28,780 nt of DNA from Amoeboradix gromovi (lineage: Eukaryota; Sanchytriomycota; Sanchytriomycetes; Sanchytriales; Sanchytriaceae), in contig JADGIF010000043.1 in NCBI GenBank assembly GCA_018985225.1, forward strand, positions 1-28,780, given 5' to 3'. A program made the position numbers and the translations under genes. The notes under the pieces are model-generated. The model searched no databases, was not told the DNA's origin, and saw only the letters and a list, made by a program, of their open reading frames with translations. Below are positions 1 to 9,323 of this stretch, in pieces. Position 1 is the first letter of the stretch, and each line of letters begins with the position of its first letter.

Positions 1-115
1 AATAACATGATACCGGAAGTCAGTTCTGTTCTTTGAGACAATTGTTTCAAAGAGGTTGTCTGGTTTTTGTAGAATTTGTTCCAGAGGGTAAAACAGAAAA
101 GTACTGATAACCTAC

Positions 116-1072
116 ATGTACAAAAAACATCACAAATACAACATGTATTCTTGCGAGCCATACATGCACAGCTATGATTGTTTTGCGAAGGGTCGATGGA
201 TCGGTCGGAAAATATTTGATGTTTTACAATCTGAATTCATGCTTTATGATTCTGATTATTACGGAAAAGCAATAGAGGATGGAAGGATAACTATAAATGG
301 TCAAAAGTGTACAAAAGATACTATTGTTAGATCTCCAGATAAGATACAACACAGGGCATTTGTCACTGAACCATATATCGGTGATATCTCCCAGGTCAAT
401 ATTTACGGAGTCTTGGATTGGGAATTAACTAGTAAAACATCAGATCTATATGCTGTGTATAAACCTTCTAATGTGCCTGTTCATGCAAGTGGCAGCTATC
501 AAAAAAACACCCTTGTTGGAGTTATTAAAGAGAAATTCAACATAACGATACATCCACTCCATCGATTGGACAGACTGACTTCCGGTATCATGTTATTCTC
601 AACAGCACCCAAGGCCCATCAGTCCTTGTTTACTGATCATCTAATTCAGAAGGAGTACTACTGCTTGGTGAAAGGAGAAGTTGATTTCGATAGCACAACT
701 GTTGATGTACCTATCGCATCATATTGTGGTAAAAGAGGCTTGCAAACCCTAGATGATAATGGAAAACCATCCCAAACTAAATTCGTTAAAGTTTTAGCCA
801 AGGATGGAAATACTCTTTTAAAAGCGTATCCACTGACTGGTAGAACTCACCAAATTAGACTTCATTGCTTGCACTTGGGTCACCCTATCGTAAATGATCC
901 CATTTATAAACATGGCCTACCTTCTCCAGGTACAAATCTTAGCAGGAATTCCGATATCACAGTTGACAATGAAATTTACTTGCACGCCAATGCATATTAT
1001 CTAAACGGTAAAAAGATAATTTGCCCTATACGGCCCGATTGGATTATTGACTTACTAAATAAAAGTGTTTGA
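116..1072 (+). CDS. RluA-family RNA pseudouridine synthase (Rib2/Pus9/RPUSD2 type)
   Basis: This 318-aa protein should isomerise uridine to pseudouridine in tRNA or other RNA. An N-terminal S4-like RNA-binding part (about residues 20-75) begins with the segment FAKGRWIGRKIFDVLQSEF, which is typical of the eukaryotic Rib2/Pus8/Pus9/RPUSD2 branch rather than bacterial RluA. The catalytic motif HRLDRLTSG follows, with Asp152 as the expected catalytic residue, then the TGRTHQIRLH motif near residue 245. There is no deaminase extension of the kind fused in yeast Rib2. No mitochondrial presequence is obvious. I took the first ATG, which leaves about 25 residues before the conserved block; an upstream tiny exon cannot be excluded. 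A perfect AATAAA at 1058-1063 lies inside the coding sequence, 6 nt before the TGA stop. Family assignment is solid; the exact target is not known. Confidence 0.9.
   Translation: MYKKHHKYNMYSCEPYMHSYDCFAKGRWIGRKIFDVLQSEFMLYDSDYYGKAIEDGRITINGQKCTKDTIVRSPDKIQHRAFVTEPYIGDISQVNIYGVLDWELTSKTSDLYAVYKPSNVPVHASGSYQKNTLVGVIKEKFNITIHPLHRLDRLTSGIMLFSTAPKAHQSLFTDHLIQKEYYCLVKGEVDFDSTTVDVPIASYCGKRGLQTLDDNGKPSQTKFVKVLAKDGNTLLKAYPLTGRTHQIRLHCLHLGHPIVNDPIYKHGLPSPGTNLSRNSDITVDNEIYLHANAYYLNGKKIICPIRPDWIIDLLNKSV
1058..1063 (+). terminator. AATAAA poly(A) signal inside the CDS end
   Basis: Perfect hexamer 6 nt upstream of the TGA at 1070-1072; no other AATAAA follows closely. Function is inferred from the pattern shared by the other genes here. 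Confidence 0.5.
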
Positions 1073-1280
1073 TTTTAACTGAATAACCACATATTATGAT
1101 GACAAGTAATTTATCATTGAATTAGCTCTTCTTTCCTTCATTTCTACTTGAAAAAACAGGACATTCTTTTTTTATCGTCTTCGAAGTTAGATTCTGGTTT
1201 TCTAAGCTAGTCTATTTCAAATCTAAAAGAATAAAGGAACACGATCTTCAACATTCACAAACTGGTCTTAAGTGAAATTA

Positions 1281-1345
1281 CTGCTCAAAAAGTTCAAGGC
1301 AGTGGTAGAATGCAAGTATAGCATACAGGACTCAAATCTCAGATA
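1281..1345 (+). other. tRNA-like segment, possible SINE head
   Basis: AGTGGTAGAAT at 1301-1311 resembles the A box and D arm of a tRNA-Gly. GGACTCAAATC, about 17 nt further on (1328-1338), resembles a degenerate B box (GGTTCGAATCC). It lies immediately upstream of a dispersed repeat, the layout expected of a tRNA-derived SINE. No cloverleaf can be folded convincingly, so it is not a functional tRNA gene. Confidence 0.25.
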
Positions 1346-1390
1346 ATGTCCGCAATTATAAGTAAGAGGACCACCTGCAAATATTTCTCA

Positions 1391-1719
1391 GTCCCATAAT
1401 ATACCATTAAGTCTTTTTCCAATGTGAAAAATGCACTGGCAATATTTCTTTCAAAATAGCTTGGCTGATCAGCACTTGAGTAGATGGTGCAATTCTCAAC
1501 AGATAAACACTTCAGTGTTCTGTCTTGATGTTTCTGATGTCGTCTTGTTCACAAACAAGGCAGCATCTGGATGTCAAGTTCACAGTCACAGTACATCCCT
1601 TGTTATTCCATATAAACTACGTAACTGAAGACATGAAGATTTCAGATTGCTAGTATGGCTTTTAACTGTTCTTCCTACTTGTAAGCCATGATATTTTGTC
1701 AGAATGGGTCTCATATACC
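1391..1719 (+). repeat. Dispersed repeat family R2, copy 1
   Basis: This segment aligns over about 330 bp with 27987-28322 in the same orientation. Shared blocks include GTCCCATAATATACCATTAA at the start, TTTCAAAATAGCTTGGCT, GATGTCGTCTTGTT in the middle and ATTTTGTCAGAA near the end. Weaker similarity extends some 50 bp further left (from about 1331; 27938 in the other copy). No shared open reading frame, terminal inverted repeat or poly(A) tail is visible. It is probably a non-autonomous mobile element or SINE-like unit. Confidence 0.8.
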
Positions 1720-2118
1720 ATTCAACCTGAAACATGCCAATTAAATACATGCATCCCTATTCATTCCTGCCTTAGAGCAGTGGAGGTATGAGCGGCCAAT
1801 GTAGCTGATTGACATTGTTAGTTTCTTGGTGGAAATTCTCCAAGTTCTCGTGGATTAGGACTTTTAACTAGAATATAGACCGTTTATTTTTATTTATAGT
1901 AAATTTTTCTCAACAGGTCTTCACTAGTTCGCTAGTTATAATGACGACGACTTTGGTGCTACTAGAATGATCTGATAAGACTAGGTTGTAGTTTGGGTCG
2001 CTTGAAGTTTTTATAAAAATCAGATGCACTTTTCCTAATTGTCAAAAATACTAACTTCGCTATTTAAGTGGAGTATATTTATTAAATATTTGCCTATATT
2101 GGTGTAGAACTTTCTTCA

Positions 2119-2124
2119 TTTATT
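2119..2124 (-). terminator. AATAAA overlapping the TOG gene stop codon
   Basis: The final codons read CAA TAA followed by ATG, so the hexamer contains the whole stop codon. Confidence 0.55.
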
Positions 2125-5100
2125 GGACTTGTTTTAATCTTTCTAATCTGCTTGATAAGTCCTGTAAATCTACTTGCATATCATCCTTGCTACCACTTGT
2201 TTCGTGCTCTTCTACTTCCTGTTGCTGTAAGTTGTTCAGCTTACTCTGCAGTACACTCAATCTCGATGTGAAGTGATTCTCAACTGGTGACATTGCAAAC
2301 GATGGTATCTTTATTGTCTCCTTACTCACTGTTACAGAGGTATTTAGCTCTGGTGGTGTGTGATCTTTTGTCAGATATTCTCTCATGAATACTTTGTACT
2401 TATCATCGCCGCTTATAATTAAAGGCCCATTCTGCTGCATACTTACTAGTACTGTTTTGACTATTCGTAAAGGTATCTCGCTTTTCGAATTGTTTTTGTA
2501 ATCCATTCCATATTCGCCCATTACGGTCATCAATTTTACCAATTCCTCAATTATTAAATCATTCTGATTATGCAATACATGTGAGTTCATCATATCTTCT
2601 ATTGCGTTTTTGTTATTATGATTTCTCTGCAACTTGTTTATACATTTACTAATTAACATCATTTTTACCTCACTAGTTTTGTAATCTTTCTCTTTAATCA
2701 AATTAATTAGCATTTGTATAAATATTGCATATCCCTGTAAAATGTCCATTTTATAGATCATCTTAACTATCAAACTATTCATCACTACCTGCAATTTCTC
2801 ATTGTCGATCTTTTTAAGTGTATACAACAACATTGGCATTAACACACTGTAGTAGTTTATCAGCATTCCCTCGTCATTCATTATTGTAAGTAAGCTGCTC
2901 ATTTCTTGCCCTAGTCTTATAACTTGCTGCTCTTTGCACTTGTACGGTATAAACTTGTTGTAGTTCATTATTATTCCATTTATAATCCCAGTTGAATATG
3001 CGTTACACTTGCTGATGTTCAACTGTAACTCTTTGCATGTGTAGTATGATCTAGTGCAATCCAACAGCTCTAATTCACTTATCAGATGTATGACAGATTG
3101 CTTGTACTTGTTATCAAACTGCGAGGTGTCGTATTTTGAGGATGCTTTGACATGCTGTTGGACACTGGCAGACCCTGGCAAAATGTTGTTAATTACTTCC
3201 AAATCCATATTATTACTACTGTAAATATCTATCAATTCCTTGCTGTATTTGCAAACTACATCTTTGCAGGTATACCTGGTTATTATGTCATGTATCTCTG
3301 CTATACCGTTTAGTGTTTTGTTAAGAATTAAATGTTCTAAAATCTTAGAGCTAGGAGTCAGTGCATAAAGTAGCTTGAATTCAGGAGATTCAAGTAACAG
3401 CGGTATAACTATAGTCATTTGTTCATTAGAAATTCTATAGTTGATATTGCTCAACTCTAATAACAAAGGGATTAAATCAGCAACCATTACAGGTGTATTT
3501 GACAGCATAGCAGCTAGCTGCGCATCTAGAGGCATATCTGCCGGTTCATTTTCAGCATCTAGTGACAGAGTTGCTGGTTCCTGAATTGGTTCATCTACCG
3601 GTATAGCTAAATCTGTTGGCAACCCCACCTCCTTACTTTCTGCACCTGCTATTTCTAAAGTTCGAGAATCCTGAATAGTTTGCTTCAACTGCATTGAGTA
3701 TTTTTTATTTAGTTGATTTTTGTTTTGTTGTTGCTGTATTATAAATTCATTGATGATAGAATATTGCTCGTTATTAATTGAATTAATTTTGTAGTACTCT
3801 ATAAGTAGTAACAATACACACCTACAACTGTTCTCATGTTTAGTCGCTACCAAGCATTGTAGAAGTGTCAGTTTCTGTTGATTGCTCATTATGCCTAGCA
3901 AATGAGTTAGCGTTTTTGTTGTAGCATCTTTAATAGATTGTTTAGTGTCCATGTAGCAGTTAATTAGTTGGAGCAACAGTTGTTTGTGCTTGACTAGACC
4001 ATTTAATGGCAGATAGATTATTACTTGAATAGTAGCGAGAATTAAGTTTTTATTACTATCCTGCAGATTAACTGATAACACCTGGTATATAGCATTAATG
4101 TTAGTACCCGAGTTATGCTGCTGCAGTAGTCCCGTAAGTTTTTGTAATCCCAACTGGCGCTGTTTCCAATTAGTATCTCGTAATAGCGGAATACACTCTA
4201 ATATATCAGTGCTAACATTAACAGTCTTCTTTTTATTATTGTTGCTCGCGCTGTTTTTGATTGCATCTTTTAATGTACTTGTAGCTCTTTTTATTGCAAT
4301 ATTAGAGTGAGTTGCACAAAATTGCAAGTAATCGCTTAGTTCCTCAACATCATCAAAAGTTAGCGTAGACAAAAATTGTATCATTGATATATGCACCTTG
4401 ACGTTTTTTATACTTGGTAGCATTGCTGATAAATTAGATAGAAATGATCTGGATTGCAAACTGCATAATAGTAAACAAACCAAATCATGACATTTGTTAT
4501 CTGTAATTCTGTTAACAACGTATGGCAAAATCAAATGATTAACACTGTTAACTACCTCAATGCTAGACTGCTTAACTGATTGATGAAATAACGTAAGAAT
4601 CAACAAATTAACATGAAAATTCATTTCATTCTTAAAGTAGTGCAAGATAACATATATTAGTATCTCAAAGTCAGTAACTATAGGAAACTGTTGAATACCA
4701 GACACTCTATCTTTGTAGTTGCTAGATTTGAACAAACTCTGAATATTTGATGGCACGTGTTGCTCAACCAGTTCATCGATATCATGGTTCGGATGCACTA
4801 GAGGCTGTTTCACTGGAGTGCGCTGAGTGAGCTTACGTTTTACCGGAAGTGAGTTAGTAGAGCTTGAATTGCTAACGGCTGCCGTCAAGCTCCGCTTCAT
4901 AACGGGCTTTGGTGCGCCGATGATACCGCTCCTACTTCTTGGTATCTCTTTAGATGATACACTCGATAAAACGGGCTTTTTCTCTTTGTTACTAGTTAAA
5001 TACGCTGGCTTTTGTTTATTTACGCTATCAGGTTTAGCACCTGTTTTAAATAACTCCTCCAAGTCCTTGTACCACACAATTTCATTATCATTCTTGTATT

Positions 5101-6487
5101 TCGCAATGGCGTCCTCGATCTTTGCCATTTTTAGTTTGTCAAATTCATACTTTTGAGGGCATATAAAGCTTATAAGTCCCAATAAATCGCAAGTAGAATC
5201 CCTTACATTAGCATCCCTTACATCCATGTTAACATAAAGCAATGGTAATAGAGGCTTGTACACTGGTCTGACATGAATGCAACGATGTAAAATGCTAATA
5301 GCTTGCAGTTGGATAAATGGAGTCTTGTGATGCAATGATGAAGTAATATTGTCAATTACAGTGTCCCATTTCAACAAGCAGCAACAAATATAGACCAAAT
5401 CAGCGTGACTTTGCTTCTTGTCCTTTAAATGAGCTAATGAGATTGGTAGCACTTGTAAAGCAAAGGATGGATTCAATGACAATAATAAATAACAATATAA
5501 ACACTGTGCTGCAGCAGCACTCACATTTACATTTTTATTGTTTAACAAAGGTAGTAAAGTATGGAACAACTCATCATCAAGCATGTCAAGTTTAGGAAAG
5601 GTAAACGAATTAAACGCGGATTTGAAAGTACTTTTTAAATGATTTAAATGAACATATAAATCGAAGTAATCAAGGTTGGCATATTTCTGTAAACTGTTGC
5701 TTACATTTGTTAGCGCTTGAAATTTTACGTTCCACTTCGGGTTGTTCAAGTCATCTTCTGATGGCGGCTGAATAGAAATGGGAGAAAGTTGCAGCGCATT
5801 TAACTTGTTGGAAAAAGACTCAATGTATTTTTCTTTTGGATCCAAAGAAGTTTGAACGTGCATGGGTTCATCTACATCCATGGCAGCGTCTATTTCTATT
5901 TCTGTTTCTATTTCATTGGCTGAGTCTGGAGATAGGTCCTTAAGTGTCTCCTTAGCAGATTTGCATTTTTCTATGATACTCGTTTTAAGAGATTCGGAGC
6001 AATTCAAATATTTGCTGATTTTGCAATAGATGCTAGCAAACGAGAATATATTAGCTGCTTGTTGACGAATTTGTTGATTAGCATGAGTAAGCAACCCAGA
6101 GAGCTTTGAAAGGTGATCTGGTAACAAAGATTTATATACCGCAGTTGAGTTTTCAGAATGATCTAAAATGACAGAAGAGTTCTTGATGATTAATTTGATG
6201 TTGTTTTCATTGATCATTTTAATAAGTTCATCCCAGATTCCTAGACCACAATTATCCATACAAATTGTTAGCAAGATGTCGATTTCTTTTCTTTTTAACA
6301 CTTGACGCATAAATGGAGTACATAGTTGTCTTGCATTTTGCACAATATACTCACTGGTTATTTTCGATAGTAATACACCTAAACAGAGGGCATTAGTATC
6401 TGCAAAGTACTCTGGAACAATTTCTGATAGCTCCATGCCTTCATATGCTACTTTTCTTTCCTTGAAATGCGTCTTGAGCAAAGACAT
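2120..6487 (-). CDS. XMAP215/Dis1/Stu2-family TOG-domain microtubule polymerase
   Basis: A 1455-aa helical-repeat protein that should bind tubulin through TOG domains and promote plus-end growth at spindle poles and kinetochores. TOG-type first helices are recognisable as repeated units with a conserved aromatic or Trp followed by K-x-R/F: LLKTHFKERKVAYEGM at the N-terminus, LNNPKWNVKFQALTNV, LFKSSNYKDRVSGIQQF and LRDTNWKQRQLGLQKLTGLL. A further HEAT-like region follows. This indicates four or five TOG domains, more than the two of yeast Stu2 or Alp14. A basic Ser/Lys-rich linker precedes the third TOG. The C-terminus is a short coiled coil (SRLSVLQSKLNNLQQQ). I chose the ATG at 6487; the open frame extends 21 codons further only to a TTG. 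AATAAA (2124-2119 on the minus strand) overlaps the TAA stop. Family call is good; orthology is inferred. Confidence 0.75.
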   Translation of the reverse strand: MSLLKTHFKERKVAYEGMELSEIVPEYFADTNALCLGVLLSKITSEYIVQNARQLCTPFMRQVLKRKEIDILLTICMDNCGLGIWDELIKMINENNIKLIIKNSSVILDHSENSTAVYKSLLPDHLSKLSGLLTHANQQIRQQAANIFSFASIYCKISKYLNCSESLKTSIIEKCKSAKETLKDLSPDSANEIETEIEIDAAMDVDEPMHVQTSLDPKEKYIESFSNKLNALQLSPISIQPPSEDDLNNPKWNVKFQALTNVSNSLQKYANLDYFDLYVHLNHLKSTFKSAFNSFTFPKLDMLDDELFHTLLPLLNNKNVNVSAAAAQCLYCYLLLSLNPSFALQVLPISLAHLKDKKQSHADLVYICCCLLKWDTVIDNITSSLHHKTPFIQLQAISILHRCIHVRPVYKPLLPLLYVNMDVRDANVRDSTCDLLGLISFICPQKYEFDKLKMAKIEDAIAKYKNDNEIVWYKDLEELFKTGAKPDSVNKQKPAYLTSNKEKKPVLSSVSSKEIPRSRSGIIGAPKPVMKRSLTAAVSNSSSTNSLPVKRKLTQRTPVKQPLVHPNHDIDELVEQHVPSNIQSLFKSSNYKDRVSGIQQFPIVTDFEILIYVILHYFKNEMNFHVNLLILTLFHQSVKQSSIEVVNSVNHLILPYVVNRITDNKCHDLVCLLLCSLQSRSFLSNLSAMLPSIKNVKVHISMIQFLSTLTFDDVEELSDYLQFCATHSNIAIKRATSTLKDAIKNSASNNNKKKTVNVSTDILECIPLLRDTNWKQRQLGLQKLTGLLQQHNSGTNINAIYQVLSVNLQDSNKNLILATIQVIIYLPLNGLVKHKQLLLQLINCYMDTKQSIKDATTKTLTHLLGIMSNQQKLTLLQCLVATKHENSCRCVLLLLIEYYKINSINNEQYSIINEFIIQQQQNKNQLNKKYSMQLKQTIQDSRTLEIAGAESKEVGLPTDLAIPVDEPIQEPATLSLDAENEPADMPLDAQLAAMLSNTPVMVADLIPLLLELSNINYRISNEQMTIVIPLLLESPEFKLLYALTPSSKILEHLILNKTLNGIAEIHDIITRYTCKDVVCKYSKELIDIYSSNNMDLEVINNILPGSASVQQHVKASSKYDTSQFDNKYKQSVIHLISELELLDCTRSYYTCKELQLNISKCNAYSTGIINGIIMNYNKFIPYKCKEQQVIRLGQEMSSLLTIMNDEGMLINYYSVLMPMLLYTLKKIDNEKLQVVMNSLIVKMIYKMDILQGYAIFIQMLINLIKEKDYKTSEVKMMLISKCINKLQRNHNNKNAIEDMMNSHVLHNQNDLIIEELVKLMTVMGEYGMDYKNNSKSEIPLRIVKTVLVSMQQNGPLIISGDDKYKVFMREYLTKDHTPPELNTSVTVSKETIKIPSFAMSPVENHFTSRLSVLQSKLNNLQQQEVEEHETSGSKDDMQVDLQDLSSRLERLKQVQ

Positions 6488-6550
6488 GATTGTGTTTCGA
6501 ACAGGCGGGAAATGCTCTATGAGAAGTAAACTGGGGTAAAAAGATAACAA

Positions 6551-7088
6551 AACAAGAAAACGAATTTTGACTAACTAGATGAACAACGCTAAATTGTAAT
6601 AGTATTAGAGCTCTCTTTTACAAGTTTCATAAGACTATTAATACTATCACTAAAACTCACAAGTCTCAAGTGCGCGCAATTTGGTTAGATAAAATAAATC
6701 ATACTTTGGTCTAGTGAAAATCTCAGCAGTCCTAATTATTGCACTCTTGAGACTCGAACCTGGGATCATCTACATTTTCTCTGGTGGTGTAAGCGATTGA
6801 CACATTGGTACGAAACAACCTTCGTTTTTAATAAATGGACTTCACTATGTAGCATATATGTATGAGTAAGTATCTGCTTAAACGAAAAACAGGTAGTATA
6901 TTTCTCTTAAATGATCGCCTTGCATATTAGTAACTTCGTTGATTGCGAACCTGGCAAAAATATCAATGGAACTATAAGAAGCGATTTCATTAGCTCTTGA
7001 CGAAAAATTACTCAAAGTTGCCCTTTGCTACATGATTAGCCGTGACCTGTCGAAGTTTAGCAATTAGTTGATACATAAAATAGTAAGT
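6551..7088. other. Gene-free stretch between two minus-strand genes
   Basis: AT-rich DNA without a credible open frame. It contains one B-box-like motif on the minus strand (see 6735-6825). I see nothing else. Confidence 0.6.
6735..6825 (-). other. Degenerate tRNA-like fragment
   Basis: Read on the minus strand, CCCAGGTTCGAGTCTC (about 6766-6751) matches the T-loop/B-box consensus. A stretch resembling a D arm and anticodon arm lies 5' of it, starting with GTTTCGT. The T stem does not pair (CCAGG against CTCAA) and no acceptor stem can be closed, so this is at most a tRNA relic or a tRNA-derived repeat. Confidence 0.25.
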
Positions 7089-7341
7089 GGGACACCAAAT
7101 ATAAAAACTAGACCAAGTCGTTTTTAAAGGAGGTGCACCATAAGGAGGAAATACTATTATTAATAAAAGTACTTCTTCTTTCATTAATGTCATTCCACTC
7201 TTTAAAGTATATAGGGTCTCTGAGTGTCTGAGCAAAAGGTGCAGCCAATAAGATTAATTTAATTTACTATCAGTTAATACACACCTGAAATGGTGATTCA
7301 AACCGTATTAGAAAGAGTCTAGTTTTTGTATTTCATGTACC
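7089..7341 (+). mobile_element. MITE copy A with terminal inverted repeats
   Basis: A 253-bp element starting GGGACACCAAATATAAAAAC and ending in the inverse complement, degraded to TTTTTGTATTTCATGTACC. The internal sequence matches copies B, C and D (for example AAAGGAGGTGC followed by CCATAAGGAGGAAAT, and GAGCAAAAGGTGC). No target duplication can be seen, consistent with an old copy. It stops 26 bp from the 3' end of the DRC7-like gene. The 75-codon frame at 7008-7235 runs through it and is not conserved, so no protein is called. Confidence 0.8.
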
Positions 7342-7360
7342 ATATGTTTTAGAAAATTCG

Positions 7361-7366
7361 TTTATT
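7361..7366 (-). terminator. AATAAA just after the DRC7-like stop
   Basis: Perfect hexamer on the minus strand, starting one base after the TAA at 7370-7368. Confidence 0.55.
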
Positions 7367-7367
7367 T

Positions 7368-8924
7368 TTAGACAACTTCACTCATTTGCTTACGGAAAAC
7401 TTCTACTTTGAGCTTTTTTTCTTCGTCAATTTTGATTATTCTGTTTTGAATGACTTCTTTTTCGATTGGACTTGTGGTTTCAGCTAGTTTCTGGTTTAAA
7501 ATCTTTAATCTTAACAAATACTGACGTTCAAAATACTCTTCCATCATTTCTTTAGGATACTTACTTTCGTTGAATACTTGTACTAAAGTCTTTGCTCTTT
7601 CCTTCTTCGTCTTTATAAAATCGGCCTCATCACTATTCAAAAATTTCTCTTGAACAGTTCTGTCCTTCAAAATATTATCTAGCTTAGTCTGAATTTCGGT
7701 TCTCTCATTTAGTATCTTTTTTATCTCGTATGTGATATCACTGAACCTATTTCTAACTTCTGTCCTCAAATTAGTAGTAGATTTAAAATCATTTGACACG
7801 GTTTCGACAATAGTGTAGGGGTCTTTGGATTCCACCGAGTAAGAATTCTTCTCCAATAACACATAAGGTTTGAGACACGAGTCATTAGATACATTGTATA
7901 CCATCTTGACCGTGTCATTCATTACATTGAACTCTAACCTGTCAATTTCACCGCAATTATAGTTGTTAATGTATGTGTTATCATTATACTCTCTTGTCTC
8001 TAAAAAGTCGTTGCGATAAGAAAAACTATCGGTTATGACTGCATTGCTAATTACCCTTTTAATCAAGCAGTCAGACCTAGTGTCATAAAACTCATATAAT
8101 GTAGGAATGTCATTTAAACAAAGAGTCTTCAGTCCATCCTTCCTTCCATATTCAAATCTTTCTATGACCTGGTTCGAGATTGGGTTTATCGATCGTTCTT
8201 CTAGAAAATCTGACCTATCACAAAAATATTCGTGCACAAGACTTTGATTGTCAGTAGAGCTACCAAACTTGATTAAGCACCTAGCTAAACAGTCATTTCT
8301 CTTTTCGTATAACTCTAATATACTGTCTCTAAATTCTAACTTTAAGGAACAACTAGGATATTTAGAATCAAACTGAAATAAGGCTGCTGACATGAAACTT
8401 TTACGTTTAAACTGGCTAGTTTTCACTTCTAATGGATAACCCAAGGACTGCCATTCCAAAAGCGTTTTTTCGATTGTGTAGACTCCCAAATTATTTGCGC
8501 AATACTGTACCAACTCGATACACTCAAAACTATCAAATTTTAAATACAAATATGGTATATAACCTACATTATTTACAATCACAAAATAACCAGGTTTGTA
8601 AGTACCGGAAAACCTGTTGAAAAATTTCTTTTCAAATATTGTTTCCACTCTTAAATAGTGATCTAAACTACTAGTCAGACTCTCATCAACAGTGCCATAG
8701 CATAAAAATGGTTTTAAATTCATTGTCAAGCATTCATTAACCATAAGCAAACAGCATTCTAGCTTATTAGCCTCGCGCTTTGCAACAATATCTGATATTG
8801 AGTTTAACTCATCATTATCTACTATATTCACTGCTGTCATCAACTCTAAACAAACACTATCAATTTCAGTGCCCTTGCATAGCCTGGCAAATGAAAAAAA
8901 GGAATGAATGTTCTCAAACATCAT
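7368..8924 (-). CDS. DRC7-like (CCDC135) dynein regulatory complex protein
   Basis: A 518-aa protein. The middle (about residues 185-340) repeats the pattern hydrophobic/aromatic-x(3-4)-R-x-D-x-L-x-x-R: YEKRNDCLARCL, FCDRSDFLEER, FEYGRKDGLKTL, FYDTRSDCLIKR and FSYRNDFLETRE. This is characteristic of DRC7 of the nexin-dynein regulatory complex of motile cilia. The C-terminal part (from about 385) is a charged helical region; RQYLLRLKILNQKLAETTSP resembles the family's C-terminal segment. The N-terminal third may correspond to the transglutaminase-like region. Known DRC7 proteins are about 850 aa or more, so this one is strongly shortened, or an upstream exon is missing. The longest frame begins with TTG; two consecutive ATGs at 8924 and 8921 are the likely start. 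It implies a flagellated life stage. Assignment rests on repeat pattern recalled from the family, not on a search. Confidence 0.6.
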   Translation of the reverse strand: MMFENIHSFFSFARLCKGTEIDSVCLELMTAVNIVDNDELNSISDIVAKREANKLECCLLMVNECLTMNLKPFLCYGTVDESLTSSLDHYLRVETIFEKKFFNRFSGTYKPGYFVIVNNVGYIPYLYLKFDSFECIELVQYCANNLGVYTIEKTLLEWQSLGYPLEVKTSQFKRKSFMSAALFQFDSKYPSCSLKLEFRDSILELYEKRNDCLARCLIKFGSSTDNQSLVHEYFCDRSDFLEERSINPISNQVIERFEYGRKDGLKTLCLNDIPTLYEFYDTRSDCLIKRVISNAVITDSFSYRNDFLETREYNDNTYINNYNCGEIDRLEFNVMNDTVKMVYNVSNDSCLKPYVLLEKNSYSVESKDPYTIVETVSNDFKSTTNLRTEVRNRFSDITYEIKKILNERTEIQTKLDNILKDRTVQEKFLNSDEADFIKTKKERAKTLVQVFNESKYPKEMMEEYFERQYLLRLKILNQKLAETTSPIEKEVIQNRIIKIDEEKKLKVEVFRKQMSEVV

Positions 8925-9323
8925 TTTGTGAAACCTTTCAGACAAAAAAATACAACAAACTATTTAACTCCTAGATAAGTTCCTAATTTAGAGGAAGATC
9001 AAGACGAATTCAATCACTCCTTGCAATGGTTGCTCACGCTTCCACTACCTTGGCGTGAGATTGAGTATGGATGCATAAATTTCGAGCATGTGTCACTTGC
9101 CAACATATCATAATAAATGGTTCATTTAATCAAAATCGAGAGCTGCCATATACTAAAAAAATTTAAGAGAACTTAATATAATGCTACTGAATAGGATCAC
9201 TTCCTTGCCTATGTTAAATAGACAGTATGACCTGATTTTTTGGTGGGGTGATGAGTTCTGATTGGACCCAAAATATAAGATAGCCTGAAATAGCTCATTT
9301 AAAACTCAGCTCCAAGATTTCCA
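8925..9323. other. Divergent intergenic region, DRC7-like / glutamate synthase
   Basis: About 400 bp serving as the 5' region of both flanking genes. It contains a perfect 7-bp inverted repeat (CTCACGC 9033-9039 and GCGTGAG 9053-9059). That segment also resembles 27845-27930, suggesting another dispersed repeat fragment. AATATAAGATAG near 9272 is TATA-like. No gene seen. Confidence 0.5.

Larger units (their letters stand above)
1073..2119. other. Gene-free stretch
   Basis: No convincing coding region. It holds the dispersed repeat listed at 1391-1719, with a weak tRNA-like segment just before it. The 65-codon open frame at 1431-1628 lies wholly in that repeat and is not conserved in the second copy, so I do not call it. 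I see nothing recognisable in 1720-2118. Confidence 0.7.

Noticed and set aside
1431-1628. 65-codon open frame
   Set aside because: Entirely inside dispersed repeat R2; the other copy does not keep the frame.
4098-5156. Plus-strand frames of 70 and 109 codons inside the TOG gene, and similar frames opposite glutamate synthase
   Set aside because: Antisense shadows of conserved coding sequence with biased hydrophobic composition.
6735-6825. Functional tRNA gene on the minus strand
   Set aside because: The B box is good, but the T stem and acceptor stem do not pair.
7008-7235. 75-codon minus-strand frame
   Set aside because: Runs through MITE copy A and is interrupted in the other copies.
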